From Pseudoxanthomonas winnipegensis (GTDB lineage: Bacteria; Pseudomonadota; Gammaproteobacteria; Xanthomonadales; Xanthomonadaceae), in NCBI RefSeq assembly GCF_004283755.1, contig NZ_SHMH01000004.1, positions 124,001-188,000 of the forward strand: a stretch of DNA of 64,000 bases. The letters run 5' to 3'. The notes under the pieces are model-generated. The model had not been told where the DNA came from, searched no databases, and saw only the letters and a program-made list of their open reading frames with translations. Below, one piece after another: positions 34,298-43,439 of this stretch (positions within the stretch are counted from its first letter, which is position 1; every line of letters starts with the position of its first letter). The position numbers were made by a program, and so were the translations under genes.

Positions 34298-36727
34298 GTG
34301 GCCCGCAACGATTACGACGCCGACGAGGCGTACGACGACGAGCACGACGAGGCCACAACGGCCCCCCCGGCCTGGCGCAGCCGCCTGATCACCGCCGTTC
34401 TGGCGCTGCTGGGGCTTGGGCTGGGCTTCATGATTCCGTACGTGGCCTACCTGAACCACCAGGTCAGCCAGCGCTTCGGCGCGCTGCAGTGGCAGATCCC
34501 CACCCGCGTCTACGCCCGCCCGCTGCCGCTGGCCGAGGGCGAGGCGCTGGACGCGGCCACGCTCAAGACCGAGCTGGACGCGGCCTCCTACCAGGACGAC
34601 GGCAAGGGCCAGCTGCCCGGCACTTACGCGCGCGACGGCAACCGCTTCACCATCGCCAGCCGCGGCTTCACCGACGTGGACTACATCATCCCGGCCACGC
34701 GCATCCAGGTGACGCTGTCGGCGGGCGAGGTGCAGGGCCTGCGCGACCTGGCCCGCGGCCGCAACATCCGCTCGGCGCGGCTGGACCCGGCGCGCATCGC
34801 CACCCTCTACGGCCAGCAGCAGGAAGAGCGCCGGCTGGTGCGGCTGGAGGACGTGCCCGAACTGCTGGTCACCGGCCTGCAGGCGGTCGAGGACCGCGAC
34901 TTCGCCACCCACCACGGCATCGACCTGTCCGGCATCGCGCGCGCGGGCTGGGAGTTCGTCAGCAGCGGCGGCCAGGTGCGCCAGGGCGCCAGCACGCTGA
35001 CCCAGCAGCTGGCCCGCAGCGGCCTGCTCGGCATCGGCCGCGAGCAGACCGTGGGCCGCAAGTTTAACGAGATCCTGTACGCGCTGATCCTGGAGGCGCG
35101 CTACGACAAGCGCACCATCCTGGAGGCCTACTTCAACCAGGTGTACTGGGGCCAGCGCGGCAGCCAGGCGATCCACGGCGTGTCGGCGGCCTCGGAGTTC
35201 TGGTTCGGCCGCGATCTGGACAGCCTGTCCACCGAGCAGATGGCGCTGCTGATCGGCATCGTCAAAGGCCCGTCCTACTACGATCCGCGCCGCCATCCCG
35301 AGCGCGCCCGCGAGCGCCGCGACCTGGCCCTGCGCCGCATGCTGGCGACCAGGCTGATCGACCAGAAGGAATTCGACCGCGCGGTGAAGGCCCCGCTGGG
35401 CGTGACCACCGACCCGGGCATCACCGCGGCCAACCGCTTCCCGGCCTATGTGGACCTGGTGCGCCGCCAGCTGGCCCACGACTATCCGTCCGACGCCCTG
35501 CAGGGCGCCGGCCTGACCGTGATGACCGGCATGTCGCCCTCGGCCCAGGCCTACGCCGAAGGCGCGGTCAAGCGCACCATCGACCAGCTGCAGAAGGGCA
35601 AGCGCCCGCCGCTGCAGGCCGGCCTGGTGTTGACCGACACGCACAACGGCGACGTGCTGGCGGTGATCGGCAACCGCGACGTGGCCGTGCCGGGCTTCAA
35701 CCGCGCGGTCGAGGCCCAGCGCCAGGTCGGCTCGATCATCAAGCCCTTCGTCTACCTGCTGGCGCTGTCGCAGCCGGACACCTGGTCGCTGGCCAGCTGG
35801 GTGGACGATGAGCCGATCACCGTGCCGCTGGGTCGTGGCCGGAGCTGGAGCCCGTCCAACTCCGACAACCGCAGCCACGGCCGGGTGCGGCTGATCGACG
35901 CGCTGGCCCATTCCTACAACCAGGCCACCGTGCGCGTGGGCCTGAAGGTCGACCCGCAGCGCGTGGCCGACCTGCTCAAGGTGCTGGCCGGCGTCGAGGC
36001 CGAGCCCAACCCCTCACTGATCCTGGGCGCGACCGACCAGAGCCCGTATGCGATGGCGCAGGCCTATCAGTTCCTGGCCTCCGGCGGGCAGATCCAGCCG
36101 CTGCACGCCGTGCGCGGCGTGATCGACGCCCAGGGCCGGGTGCTCAACCGCTACGACAAGACCCCGGCCAAGGCGCAGGAGGGCGATTCGATCGCCGCCC
36201 ACCTGGTCACCGTGGCGCTGCAGGCGGTGGTCACCGACGGCACCGGCCGCCAGCTGCTCAGCGACGGCCTGGGCCGGCTGTCGCCGGCCGGCAAGACCGG
36301 CACCAGCAACGATGGCCGCGACAGCTGGTTCGCCGGCTACACCGGCGATCACCTGGCCGTGGTGTGGATGGGCAACGACCAGAACCTGGAGACCGGCCTG
36401 TATGGCGCCACTGGCGCGATGAAGGTCTGGTCGGGCATCTTCTCGCGCCTGCCCAGCGCCCCGCTGCAGGTCTCCAGCCAGGGCCTGGACTGGCAGTGGG
36501 TGGCCGATTCGGCCGCCACCGACGCCAGCTGCCCGGGCGCGCGCCGCTTCCCGTTCGTGGCCGGCCACGCGCCGCCGTACCAGGCCTGCCAGCAGTTCTC
36601 CACGCCGGAGGAACAGTCCGGCGGCTGGCGGCGCTGGTTCGGCCTGCCGCCCAAGGAGGAGCCGGAGACCCCGGCCCGCGAACTGCCGACCCCGACCCCG
36701 CCGCCGCCGTCCACGAGCCCGCTATGA
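34298..36727 (+). CDS. mrcB: Penicillin-binding protein 1B (bifunctional)
   Basis: A class A PBP that polymerises and cross-links peptidoglycan on the periplasmic face of the inner membrane. It is 809 residues from GTG at 34298. There is a short acidic cytosolic tail, one transmembrane helix about 29-49, a UvrB-like UB2H region (IPTRVYARPLPLAEGEALDA), a GT51 domain with catalytic Glu198 (AVEDRDF) and GASTLTQQLARS, and a transpeptidase domain with Ser479 in SIIK, the S-x-N motif (SYN) and KTGTSNDGRD. It ends in a Pro-rich tail. A TAGACT -10-like element lies at 34263-34268. The next gene overlaps its stop. Confidence 0.95.
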   Translation: MARNDYDADEAYDDEHDEATTAPPAWRSRLITAVLALLGLGLGFMIPYVAYLNHQVSQRFGALQWQIPTRVYARPLPLAEGEALDAATLKTELDAASYQDDGKGQLPGTYARDGNRFTIASRGFTDVDYIIPATRIQVTLSAGEVQGLRDLARGRNIRSARLDPARIATLYGQQQEERRLVRLEDVPELLVTGLQAVEDRDFATHHGIDLSGIARAGWEFVSSGGQVRQGASTLTQQLARSGLLGIGREQTVGRKFNEILYALILEARYDKRTILEAYFNQVYWGQRGSQAIHGVSAASEFWFGRDLDSLSTEQMALLIGIVKGPSYYDPRRHPERARERRDLALRRMLATRLIDQKEFDRAVKAPLGVTTDPGITAANRFPAYVDLVRRQLAHDYPSDALQGAGLTVMTGMSPSAQAYAEGAVKRTIDQLQKGKRPPLQAGLVLTDTHNGDVLAVIGNRDVAVPGFNRAVEAQRQVGSIIKPFVYLLALSQPDTWSLASWVDDEPITVPLGRGRSWSPSNSDNRSHGRVRLIDALAHSYNQATVRVGLKVDPQRVADLLKVLAGVEAEPNPSLILGATDQSPYAMAQAYQFLASGGQIQPLHAVRGVIDAQGRVLNRYDKTPAKAQEGDSIAAHLVTVALQAVVTDGTGRQLLSDGLGRLSPAGKTGTSNDGRDSWFAGYTGDHLAVVWMGNDQNLETGLYGATGAMKVWSGIFSRLPSAPLQVSSQGLDWQWVADSAATDASCPGARRFPFVAGHAPPYQACQQFSTPEEQSGGWRRWFGLPPKEEPETPARELPTPTPPPPSTSPL

Positions 36728-37251
36728 CCCGTCCCTGCCGTCTTGCCTTGGCCTGCGCGCTGCTGCTGCCGCTGGCCGCCTGCGTGACCGAACCGCCGCC
36801 GCCGCCGGCCGCCCCGGCGCCGCCGCGCCTGACCCCGACCCAGGCGCTGAACGCCGTGCTGGCCGTGGCCAAGACCGACGACCGCGAGCTGGACGTGCAG
36901 CCGATCCGCGACCCGCAGGTCGAAGACCTGCGCGAGGCCTCGGTCGCCGCCCAGCGCCGCCGCGACTGGCAGGCCTCGGCCGAGGCGCTCAACCAGGCCC
37001 TGCTGATCAGCCCGGACGACCCGGCCGTGCTGCAGGAGCGGGCCGAGGTCGCCCTGGCCCTGGGCGACTGGGAGCGCGCCGAGACCCTGGCGCGCAAGGC
37101 CTTGTCGCTGGGCTCGAAGACCGGCCCGCTGTGCCGGCGCCACTGGTCGACCATCGAGCAGTCGCAGATCGCCCGCGGCGAGACCCAGAACGCCGCCTCG
37201 GCGCACGCCCAGATCGCGGCCTGCACTGTGGCCGGCTTCGACCGGATGTGA
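36724..37251 (+). CDS. TPR-containing lipoprotein coupled to mrcB
   Basis: 175 residues. The lipoprotein signal ends LLPLAAC (Cys20), followed by a proline-rich spacer (EPPPPPAAPAPP) and two TPR-like helical hairpins (WQASAEALNQALLISPDDPA, WERAETLARKALSLGSKTGP). The ATGA overlap with mrcB implies translational coupling. This makes a role in regulating or placing PBP1B plausible, by analogy with lipoprotein activators such as LpoB, though there is no clear sequence kinship with LpoB; this is inferred. Confidence 0.82.
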   Translation: MTRPCRLALACALLLPLAACVTEPPPPPAAPAPPRLTPTQALNAVLAVAKTDDRELDVQPIRDPQVEDLREASVAAQRRRDWQASAEALNQALLISPDDPAVLQERAEVALALGDWERAETLARKALSLGSKTGPLCRRHWSTIEQSQIARGETQNAASAHAQIAACTVAGFDRM

Positions 37252-37282
37252 GCGGCGCCGGTCGCCGCCGCGCGGCGCGCTG

Positions 37283-39295
37283 ATGGCGCAGCTGTCGCAG
37301 GCCAGCTGCGAGGCGCTGGGCGAGGGCGGTGCCCTGGCACAGCGCCTCGAGAATTTCGTCCCGCGCCAGGCGCAGCTGGCCCTCACCGGGGCCATCGCCG
37401 ATGCGCTGGATGCGCGCGAGACCCTGCTGGCCGAGGCCGGCACCGGCACCGGCAAGACCTACGCCTACCTGGTGCCGGTGCTGCTGTCCGGTCTGAAGGC
37501 GATCCTGTCCACCGGCACCCGCGCGCTGCAGGATCAGCTGTTCCACCGCGACCTGCCGCGCGTGCGCGCCGCGCTGGGCGTGGGCCACAGCGCGGCGCTG
37601 CTCAAGGGGCGCGCCAACTATCTGTGCCGCTACCGGCTGGCGCAGGCGCGCGGCGAGCCGCGCTTCGTCTCGCGCGAACAGGCCGACCAGTTCCAGCGCA
37701 TCGTGGTGTGGAGCGGGCGCACCCGCTACGGCGACATGGCCGAGCTCGAATCGCTGCCCGAGGATTCGCCGCTGCTGCCCATGGTCACCTCGACCGTGGA
37801 CAACTGCCTGGGCACCGAATGCCCGTTCTGGGACGACTGCTTCGTGGTCCAGGCGCGCCAGCGCGCGCAGGCCGCCGACGTGGTGGTGGTCAACCATCAC
37901 CTGCTGCTGGCCGACCTGGCGCTCAAGCAGGAGGGTTTCGGCGAGATCCTGCCGGGCGCGCAGGCCTTCGTGATCGACGAGGCGCATCAGCTGCCGGAGC
38001 TGGCGGCGAACTTTTTCGGCGAAGGCTTCGGCCTGCGCCCGCTGCAGGAACTGCTGCGCGATGTCCTGGTCGAGGCGCGCCAGGCGCCCGGCGCGCTGGC
38101 GCCGCTGCAGCCGCCGGTGGCCACGGCGGAGCAGACCCTGCGCGAGCTACGCGCGGCGATGGAGTTCCTGCCGCCGCGCGGCACGCGCGAGCGCGCGCTG
38201 GGCAGCGCGCCGGTGCGCGAGGGCTTCGACGCCCTGGTCGTGGCGCTGGAGGACCTGGCCCGCGCGCTGGCGCCGCTGGCCGACACCACGCCCGGCCTGG
38301 ACGCCTGCAACGCGCGCTGCCGCGATATCGAGGGGCGGCTGTTGCGCTGGCTCGGCGATCCCTCGGCGAACGGGCCACAAGCCCTGCTGCGCCATGCCGA
38401 TGTGCCCCCGGCGGACCTCGACGACCTGCCGCTGGCGCCGGACGACGCGCCGCACGACGCCTCGACCGATGTGTTCTGGTACGAACTGACCCCGCGCGGC
38501 TTCCGCTGCCAGCGCACGCCGCTCGATGTGTCAGGGCCCCTGCGCCAGCACCGGCAGGCCTCGCATGCGGCGTGGGTGTTCACCTCGGCCACGCTGACGG
38601 TGGGCGGTGGCTTCGACCACATCGCCCAGCGCCTGGGACTGGATGACCCGCACACGCTGCTGCAGCCCAGCCCGTTCGACTGGCCGCGCCAGGCGCTGTG
38701 CTATCAGCCGCCGGGGCTGCCCGATCCCAATGCGCGCGGCTATGGCACGGCGCTGGTCGCCGCGCTGCTGCCGGTGCTGCATGCCTCGGACGGGCGCGCC
38801 TTCCTGCTGTTCGCCTCGCACCGCGCGCTGCGCGAGGCCGCCGAGGCGCTGCGCGATGCGCCCTGGCCGTTGTTCGTGCAGGGCCAGGCGCCGCGCGCCA
38901 CGCTGCTGCAGCGCTTCCGCGAATCGGGCAATGGCGTGCTGCTGGGCTCGGCCAGCTTCCGCGAGGGCGTGGATGTGGTCGGCGAGGCCTTGAGCGTGGT
39001 CGCCATCGACAAGCTGCCTTTCGCCGCGCCGGACGACCCGGTGTTCGAGGCGCGGCTGGAGGCGATCCGCAACGCCGGCGGCAACCCCTTCCGCGACGAA
39101 CAGCTGCCCCAGGCGGTGATCGCGCTCAAGCAGGGCGTGGGCCGGCTGATCCGCAGCGAGACCGACCGCGGCGTGCTGGTGCTGTGCGACCCGCGCCTGT
39201 CCGGCAAGGCCTATGGCCGAGTGTTCATGCAATCGCTGCCGCCGTTCGCGCGGACCCGCGAAGTGGCCGATGTGGCGGCGTTCTTCGGCAAGTGA
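37283..39295 (+). CDS. DinG/YoaA-type iron-sulfur DNA helicase
   Basis: A 670-residue superfamily 2 helicase of the XPD/DinG group, 5'-3' direction expected. Walker A GTGTGKT is at 53-59, the four [4Fe-4S] cysteines are C115, C175, C180 and C186 (DNCLGTECPFWDDC), the DEAH box is VIDEAHQLPEL, and motif VI is QGVGRLIRSETDRG. YoaA is the closest E. coli counterpart by size and by lacking the DinG N-terminal extension; YoaA works with the DNA polymerase chi subunit in repair of blocked replication. Its start is 31 bases after the mrcB-linked lipoprotein gene. Confidence 0.9.
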   Translation: MAQLSQASCEALGEGGALAQRLENFVPRQAQLALTGAIADALDARETLLAEAGTGTGKTYAYLVPVLLSGLKAILSTGTRALQDQLFHRDLPRVRAALGVGHSAALLKGRANYLCRYRLAQARGEPRFVSREQADQFQRIVVWSGRTRYGDMAELESLPEDSPLLPMVTSTVDNCLGTECPFWDDCFVVQARQRAQAADVVVVNHHLLLADLALKQEGFGEILPGAQAFVIDEAHQLPELAANFFGEGFGLRPLQELLRDVLVEARQAPGALAPLQPPVATAEQTLRELRAAMEFLPPRGTRERALGSAPVREGFDALVVALEDLARALAPLADTTPGLDACNARCRDIEGRLLRWLGDPSANGPQALLRHADVPPADLDDLPLAPDDAPHDASTDVFWYELTPRGFRCQRTPLDVSGPLRQHRQASHAAWVFTSATLTVGGGFDHIAQRLGLDDPHTLLQPSPFDWPRQALCYQPPGLPDPNARGYGTALVAALLPVLHASDGRAFLLFASHRALREAAEALRDAPWPLFVQGQAPRATLLQRFRESGNGVLLGSASFREGVDVVGEALSVVAIDKLPFAAPDDPVFEARLEAIRNAGGNPFRDEQLPQAVIALKQGVGRLIRSETDRGVLVLCDPRLSGKAYGRVFMQSLPPFARTREVADVAAFFGK

Positions 39296-39439
39296 GCGAA
39301 GCGCTGATTGGGGAGCCGGTGCGGAATTTGAGGGAGGAGGCCAGGGAAAGCCCATCGCCGGCATGGCGGTTCACACCGAGCAAAGGCACGGCGGTGGATT
39401 GGGTGGGGAGACAATCCCCAGATCAAGCCGCCGCCTCCT

Positions 39440-39514
39440 TGTAGAGCGGAGCTTGCTCCGCTGCGTTTCGATCGGTCTTCGGGAAAGCCCCAGCGGAGCA
39501 AGCTCCGCTCTACA
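39440..39514. repeat. GTAG-type REP hairpin pair, copy 3
   Basis: The same facing hairpin pair as at 11764 and 12130 (GTAG head, AGCGGAGC-TT-GCTCCGCT stem, inverted partner ending CTACA). It lies in the 365-base gap 39296-39660 between the helicase gene and nadE. The rest of the gap shows a possible short remnant of the same repeat spacer (GGGAAAGCCCC, ATGAGGCTTTACCG) and no gene. Confidence 0.85.
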
Positions 39515-39660
39515 CAGCGGGGATCCGCCTGGGTGACGATGAGGCTTTACCGACGAGGTCCGACTTTACCGACGGTCGCGCCCGCCGCGTCGTTCGCACA
39601 GGCCGACCGGGCGCTTCTGAAATAATGCGCGGGTCTGTCCCGCATCGCATCAGGTGACCC

Positions 39661-41298
39661 ATGCCCGCAACGCTTCGCATCGCCATGGCCCAGTTCGACT
39701 ATCCGGTCGGCGACGTGGCGGGCAACACCCGGCGCATCATCGAGCAGATCGCCATCGCCCGCGACGAATACGGCGCCGACGTGGTGCTGTTCCCCGAGCT
39801 GGCGCTGAGCGGCTATCCGCCGGAGGACCTGCTGATGCGGCCCTCGTTCCTGGCCGACTGCCACCGCGCGCTGGCCCAGGTCGCCCAGGCCGCGACCGGC
39901 ATCGTCGCGGTGGTGGGCTGGCCCGAGAGCGCCGGCAGCGTGCTCTACAACGCCGCCAGCGTGCTGCGCGACGGCCGCATCGAAGCGACGTATCGCAAGC
40001 GCGAACTGCCCAACTACAACGTCTTCGACGAACGCCGCTACTTCCACGTCGATCCCGACGGCGGCAGCTGCGTGTTCGAGGTCAAGGGCGTGCCGGTGGG
40101 CGTGGTGATCTGCGAGGACCTGTGGTTCGCCGAACCGCTGGCCGACACCGCGCGCGCCGGCGCGCAGCTGGTGCTGGTGCCCAACGCCTCGCCGTTCGAA
40201 CACGGCAAGCACGCCCAGCGCGATGCGCTGCTGGCCCAGCGCGTGGCCGAGACCGGCGTGGCGCTGGCCTATCTCAACGTGGTCGGCGGCCAGGACGCGC
40301 TGGTGTTCGACGGCGCCTCGGTGGTGGCCAGCGGCAACGGCGAGATCTCGCCGGCGGCGGTGGCCTTCGCCGAGCAGTGGCTGGTGGCCGACTACGACGC
40401 CGCCACGCGCGTGTTCTCGCCGGTGCTGTGGCGCGACGAGGGCGACGAGAGCCGCGACGGGCTGGCCTGGCGCGCGGTGGTGCGCGGCATCGCCGACTAC
40501 TGTGGCAAGAACGGCTTCAGCAAGGTCTGGGTGGGGCTGTCCGGCGGCATCGACTCGGCGATGGTGCTGGCGCTGGCCGTCGATGCGCTGGGCGCCGACA
40601 ACGTCACCGCCGTGCGCATGCCCTCGCGCTACACCGCCGGGCTGTCCAACTCGCTGGCCGAGGAACAGTGCCGCGCGCTGGGCGTGCGCATGGAGACCGT
40701 GGCGATCGAGGCGCCGTTCAAGGGCTACCTGGAGGCGCTGGGGTCGTTGTTCGAAGGCCACCCGGTCGATACCACCGAGGAGAACCTGCAGTCGCGCGCG
40801 CGCGGGGCGATCATGATGGCCCTGTCCAACAAGTTCGGCGGGCTGCTGCTGACCACCGGCAACAAGAGCGAGTACGCGGTCGGCTACGCCACCATCTACG
40901 GCGACATGTGCGGCGGCTATGCGCCGATCAAGGACCTGTACAAGACCGAGGTGTTCGCGCTGTCGCGCTGGCGCAACACCGTAGGCGGCGCGCCGGTGAT
41001 CCCGCCGGCGGTGATCGACCGCCCGCCCTCGGCCGAGCTGCGCGAGAACCAGCTCGACCAGGACTCGCTGCCGCCCTACGACGTGCTCGACGCGATCCTG
41101 CTGCGCTATGTCGATCTGGAGCAGTCGCGCGAGGAGATCATCGCCGCCGGCTTCGACGCCGACACCGTCCACCGTATGCTGCGCCTGGTGCGGGTCAACG
41201 AATGGAAGCGCCAGCAGGCCGCCCCCGGCCCGAAGGTCTCCCTACGCGCCTTCGGCCGCGAGCGCCGCTACCCGATCAGCAACCGCTACCCGGCCTGA
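39661..41298 (+). CDS. nadE: Glutamine-dependent NAD+ synthetase
   Basis: Makes NAD+ from deamido-NAD+, ATP and glutamine. It is 545 residues in two domains. The N-terminal nitrilase-like glutaminase has triad Glu46 (LFPELALSGYPPEDL), Lys113 (YRKRELPNYNVFDERRYF) and Cys151 (VGVVICEDLWF). The C-terminal synthetase has the PP-loop SGGIDS at 294-299, NKSEYAVGYATIYGDMCGG and the C-terminal YPISNRYPA. The last 13 bases overlap the tail-to-tail PhzF-like gene. Confidence 0.96.
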   Translation: MPATLRIAMAQFDYPVGDVAGNTRRIIEQIAIARDEYGADVVLFPELALSGYPPEDLLMRPSFLADCHRALAQVAQAATGIVAVVGWPESAGSVLYNAASVLRDGRIEATYRKRELPNYNVFDERRYFHVDPDGGSCVFEVKGVPVGVVICEDLWFAEPLADTARAGAQLVLVPNASPFEHGKHAQRDALLAQRVAETGVALAYLNVVGGQDALVFDGASVVASGNGEISPAAVAFAEQWLVADYDAATRVFSPVLWRDEGDESRDGLAWRAVVRGIADYCGKNGFSKVWVGLSGGIDSAMVLALAVDALGADNVTAVRMPSRYTAGLSNSLAEEQCRALGVRMETVAIEAPFKGYLEALGSLFEGHPVDTTEENLQSRARGAIMMALSNKFGGLLLTTGNKSEYAVGYATIYGDMCGGYAPIKDLYKTEVFALSRWRNTVGGAPVIPPAVIDRPPSAELRENQLDQDSLPPYDVLDAILLRYVDLEQSREEIIAAGFDADTVHRMLRLVRVNEWKRQQAAPGPKVSLRAFGRERRYPISNRYPA

Positions 41299-42146
41299 GC
41301 CGGCGCCGGAATCGGCACGGCGCGCCCGCTCACCCGGATCGGACCCGCCGCCGGGATGTGCACCCGCAGCTGGCTCGGCCGGCCCATGTCCTCGCCCTGC
41401 ACGATGTGGAGGTCGGTCGGCGCCTGGACCGCGCCGAGCGCGCGCAGATAGGCGCCGAAGGCCGCCGCGGCCGCGCCGGTGGCCGGATCCTCGACCACGC
41501 CGCCGGCGGGGAAGGGATTGCGCGCGGCGAATGCGTGCTCCGAGACGCGCCAGACCAGCGCCACCGTGGCCAGCTCGTGCGCCTGCGTCAGCGCCTTGAG
41601 CCCGGCGAAGTCGTAGTCCAGCCGCGCCAGCCGCTCGCGCGTGGCAGCGGCCAGGATCAGGTGGCGCGCGCCGGCGTAGGCGATGGCCGGCGGCAGCGCC
41701 GGGTCCAGCTCGTCGGCGCTCCAGCGCAACCGGGTCAGGGCCAGGTCGAGCAGGCCCGGCGGCAGCGCGGGCAGCACGTGCGGGGCGACGCTGGTCAGGG
41801 TCGCGCCGATGCCGGCGTCCTCGCGTGCGGTGACCACCTCGACCAGGCCGGCGCGGGTGCGGAAGCGCAGCGTGCCCGGGCCGTCGCGCTGCGCCAGCGC
41901 GACCGCGCCGGCAATGGTGGCGTGCCCACAGAACGGCACTTCGTCCAGCGGACTGAAGTAGCGCACGTCGAACGCGCCCGCCTCGCCCGGCTGGACGAAG
42001 ATCGATTCGGAATAGCCCAGCCGCGTGGCCAGCGCCTGCATGTCCGCCGTCGCCATGCCCGAGGCATCGAGGACCACGCCGGCCGGATTGCCGCCCTCGG
42101 GCCGATCGGTGAAGGCGCTGTAGTGCAGGACATGAGGTGAGGACAC
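41286..42146 (-). CDS. PhzF-family isomerase-like protein
   Basis: 286 residues of the PhzF/diaminopimelate-epimerase fold. The N-terminal GGNPAGVVLDASGM, the catalytic-Glu segment RLGYSESIFVQPGE, the FSPLDEVPFCGHATIAGAV block and the C-terminal VVEDPATGAAAAAFGAYL are intact. PhzF itself isomerises an intermediate of phenazine synthesis, but most stand-alone relatives have unknown substrates, and no phenazine genes are present. GTG at 42144-42146 is the best start; reading further upstream has no homology. Confidence 0.86.
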   Translation of the reverse strand: MSSPHVLHYSAFTDRPEGGNPAGVVLDASGMATADMQALATRLGYSESIFVQPGEAGAFDVRYFSPLDEVPFCGHATIAGAVALAQRDGPGTLRFRTRAGLVEVVTAREDAGIGATLTSVAPHVLPALPPGLLDLALTRLRWSADELDPALPPAIAYAGARHLILAAATRERLARLDYDFAGLKALTQAHELATVALVWRVSEHAFAARNPFPAGGVVEDPATGAAAAAFGAYLRALGAVQAPTDLHIVQGEDMGRPSQLRVHIPAAGPIRVSGRAVPIPAPAQAG

Positions 42147-42297
42147 GCACGGACCTTGGGAGCGGGAGAGTCGCCTCAGCTTAGGGCGTGGCGCGCACGC
42201 GGCCCAGCGCCACGGCGCGATGCTGGATTCCAACCGCAGCCGTGCCTTGGAGTCGTCAATGGCGCGGATATCGTCGCCCAACCGATCACACCACCAT

Positions 42298-42330
42298 CGT
42301 CGTTCCCGCGAAAGCGGGAACCCAGGGACT
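42298..42330. repeat. REP-like GTTCCCGCGAAAGCGGGAAC palindrome
   Basis: GTTCCCGCGAAAGCGGGAAC with the flank CCAGGGAC matches the ends of the repeat segment at 16851-17152. It lies in the 308-base gap between the PhzF-like gene and bamD (42147-42454). Apart from this and the bamD terminator I see nothing else there. Confidence 0.78.
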
Positions 42331-42400
42331 TTCGTGCCGAACGCCAGAGAAGGCTCAGCGCTTCCGCGCGACCCCGCTCTTGTTGGCGCCTTCTGCCACC

Positions 42401-42432
42401 AAAAAAGAAAAGGGGCCTCAAAGGCCCCTTTC
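42401..42432 (-). terminator. Rho-independent terminator of bamD
   Basis: On the minus strand the sequence AAAGGGGCC-TTTGA-GGCCCCTTT forms a stem of about 9 bp and is followed by TTCTTTTTT. It lies 22 bases after the bamD stop. This is the clearest intrinsic terminator in the window. Confidence 0.9.
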
Positions 42433-42454
42433 ATCCCACAACGATCCGCTTCGC

Positions 42455-43333
42455 TCAGTGGGCGTCTTCGCGCTCGTTATCCAGCGCCGACTTCTCGCCG
42501 GCGAAGGGGTTGAGCTTGCGTATGGTCGAGGGGAAGTCCGGCCACTTGCCGGCCAGCCAAGGGTGCTGCGGGTCGTTCATCTGCAGCACGCGGCGCGCAT
42601 CGTCGGCCAGCTGTTTGTTGCCCAGACGGGTGTAGGCCTCGCCCAGCAGGGCGACGGCGTCGTACTGGTACTCGCTCTGCGGCAGGGTCTCCAGGATGTA
42701 CTTGGCGCGGCCCACGGCGGCGGTGTAGGCGCCGCGGTGCAGGTAGTACAGCGCGGTGTCCATCTCGTGGCGGGCGAAGGTATTGCGCAGCTGGACCATG
42801 CGCAGGCGCGCGTCGGCGGCGTAGCGGCTGTTGGGGTAGCGCTCGGAGACGGTGTTGAAGTCGCTATAGCCCTGCAACGGGGTGGACAGGTCGCGGCGGC
42901 TGGAATCCAGGCTCCAGACCTTCTGCAGGAACACCGTGTCGCGGTTGGAATTGGCCAGGCCGCGCAGGTAGTACATGTAGGGCACGTTGCGCTGGGTCGG
43001 GTAGGTGCGCAGGAAGCGGTCGATGCTCGACACGGCCTCCTCCAGCTTGCCCGACTTGTACTGCGCGTAGGCCAGCTCCATCTGCGCCTGCTCGGTGTAC
43101 GGGCCGTACGGGTACTGGGCGATCAGCGACTGGAACTGCTTCTCCGCACCGGACCAGTTGCCGCGGGTCATGTCGGTGTGGGCTTCGGTGTAGATGGCCT
43201 CGACCGGGCGCGAGTCGACCGCCTTGTCCTTCTTGTTGCGGCCGCAGCCTGTGGCCGTGAGGGCCACCACCAGGAGCAGGAGCAGGACGCGGACGGTGGC
43301 GCGGGCGGACGGGGCTGCGAAACGCTGGGACAT
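42455..43333 (-). CDS. bamD: Outer membrane protein assembly lipoprotein BamD
   Basis: An essential lipoprotein of the BAM complex that works with BamA to insert beta-barrel proteins in the outer membrane. It is 292 residues from the ATG at 43331-43333. The lipoprotein signal ends ALTATGC (Cys30), and five TPR units follow, including AEKQFQSLIAQYPYGPYTEQ, AVSSIDRFLRTYPTQRNVPY and DFNTVSERYPNSRYAADAR. A second in-frame ATG seven codons upstream is an alternative start. It is divergent from rluD with 106 bases between the starts, a widely kept arrangement. Confidence 0.96.
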   Translation of the reverse strand: MSQRFAAPSARATVRVLLLLLVVALTATGCGRNKKDKAVDSRPVEAIYTEAHTDMTRGNWSGAEKQFQSLIAQYPYGPYTEQAQMELAYAQYKSGKLEEAVSSIDRFLRTYPTQRNVPYMYYLRGLANSNRDTVFLQKVWSLDSSRRDLSTPLQGYSDFNTVSERYPNSRYAADARLRMVQLRNTFARHEMDTALYYLHRGAYTAAVGRAKYILETLPQSEYQYDAVALLGEAYTRLGNKQLADDARRVLQMNDPQHPWLAGKWPDFPSTIRKLNPFAGEKSALDNEREDAH

Positions 43334-43439
43334 GGGCTGGCGGACGGGCCGCATCGGGGAAACGAGGGGGCGATGATAGCCTAGGCGGCTGCCGGGCCAT
43401 GAATTCCGGCCAACTTCTTCACTGGAACCGCTTGACCGG

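Noticed and set aside
41286..42434. Longer N-terminal reading of the PhzF-like protein
   Set aside because: The added part passes through a REP palindrome and the bamD terminator and has no family similarity; the protein starts at 42146.
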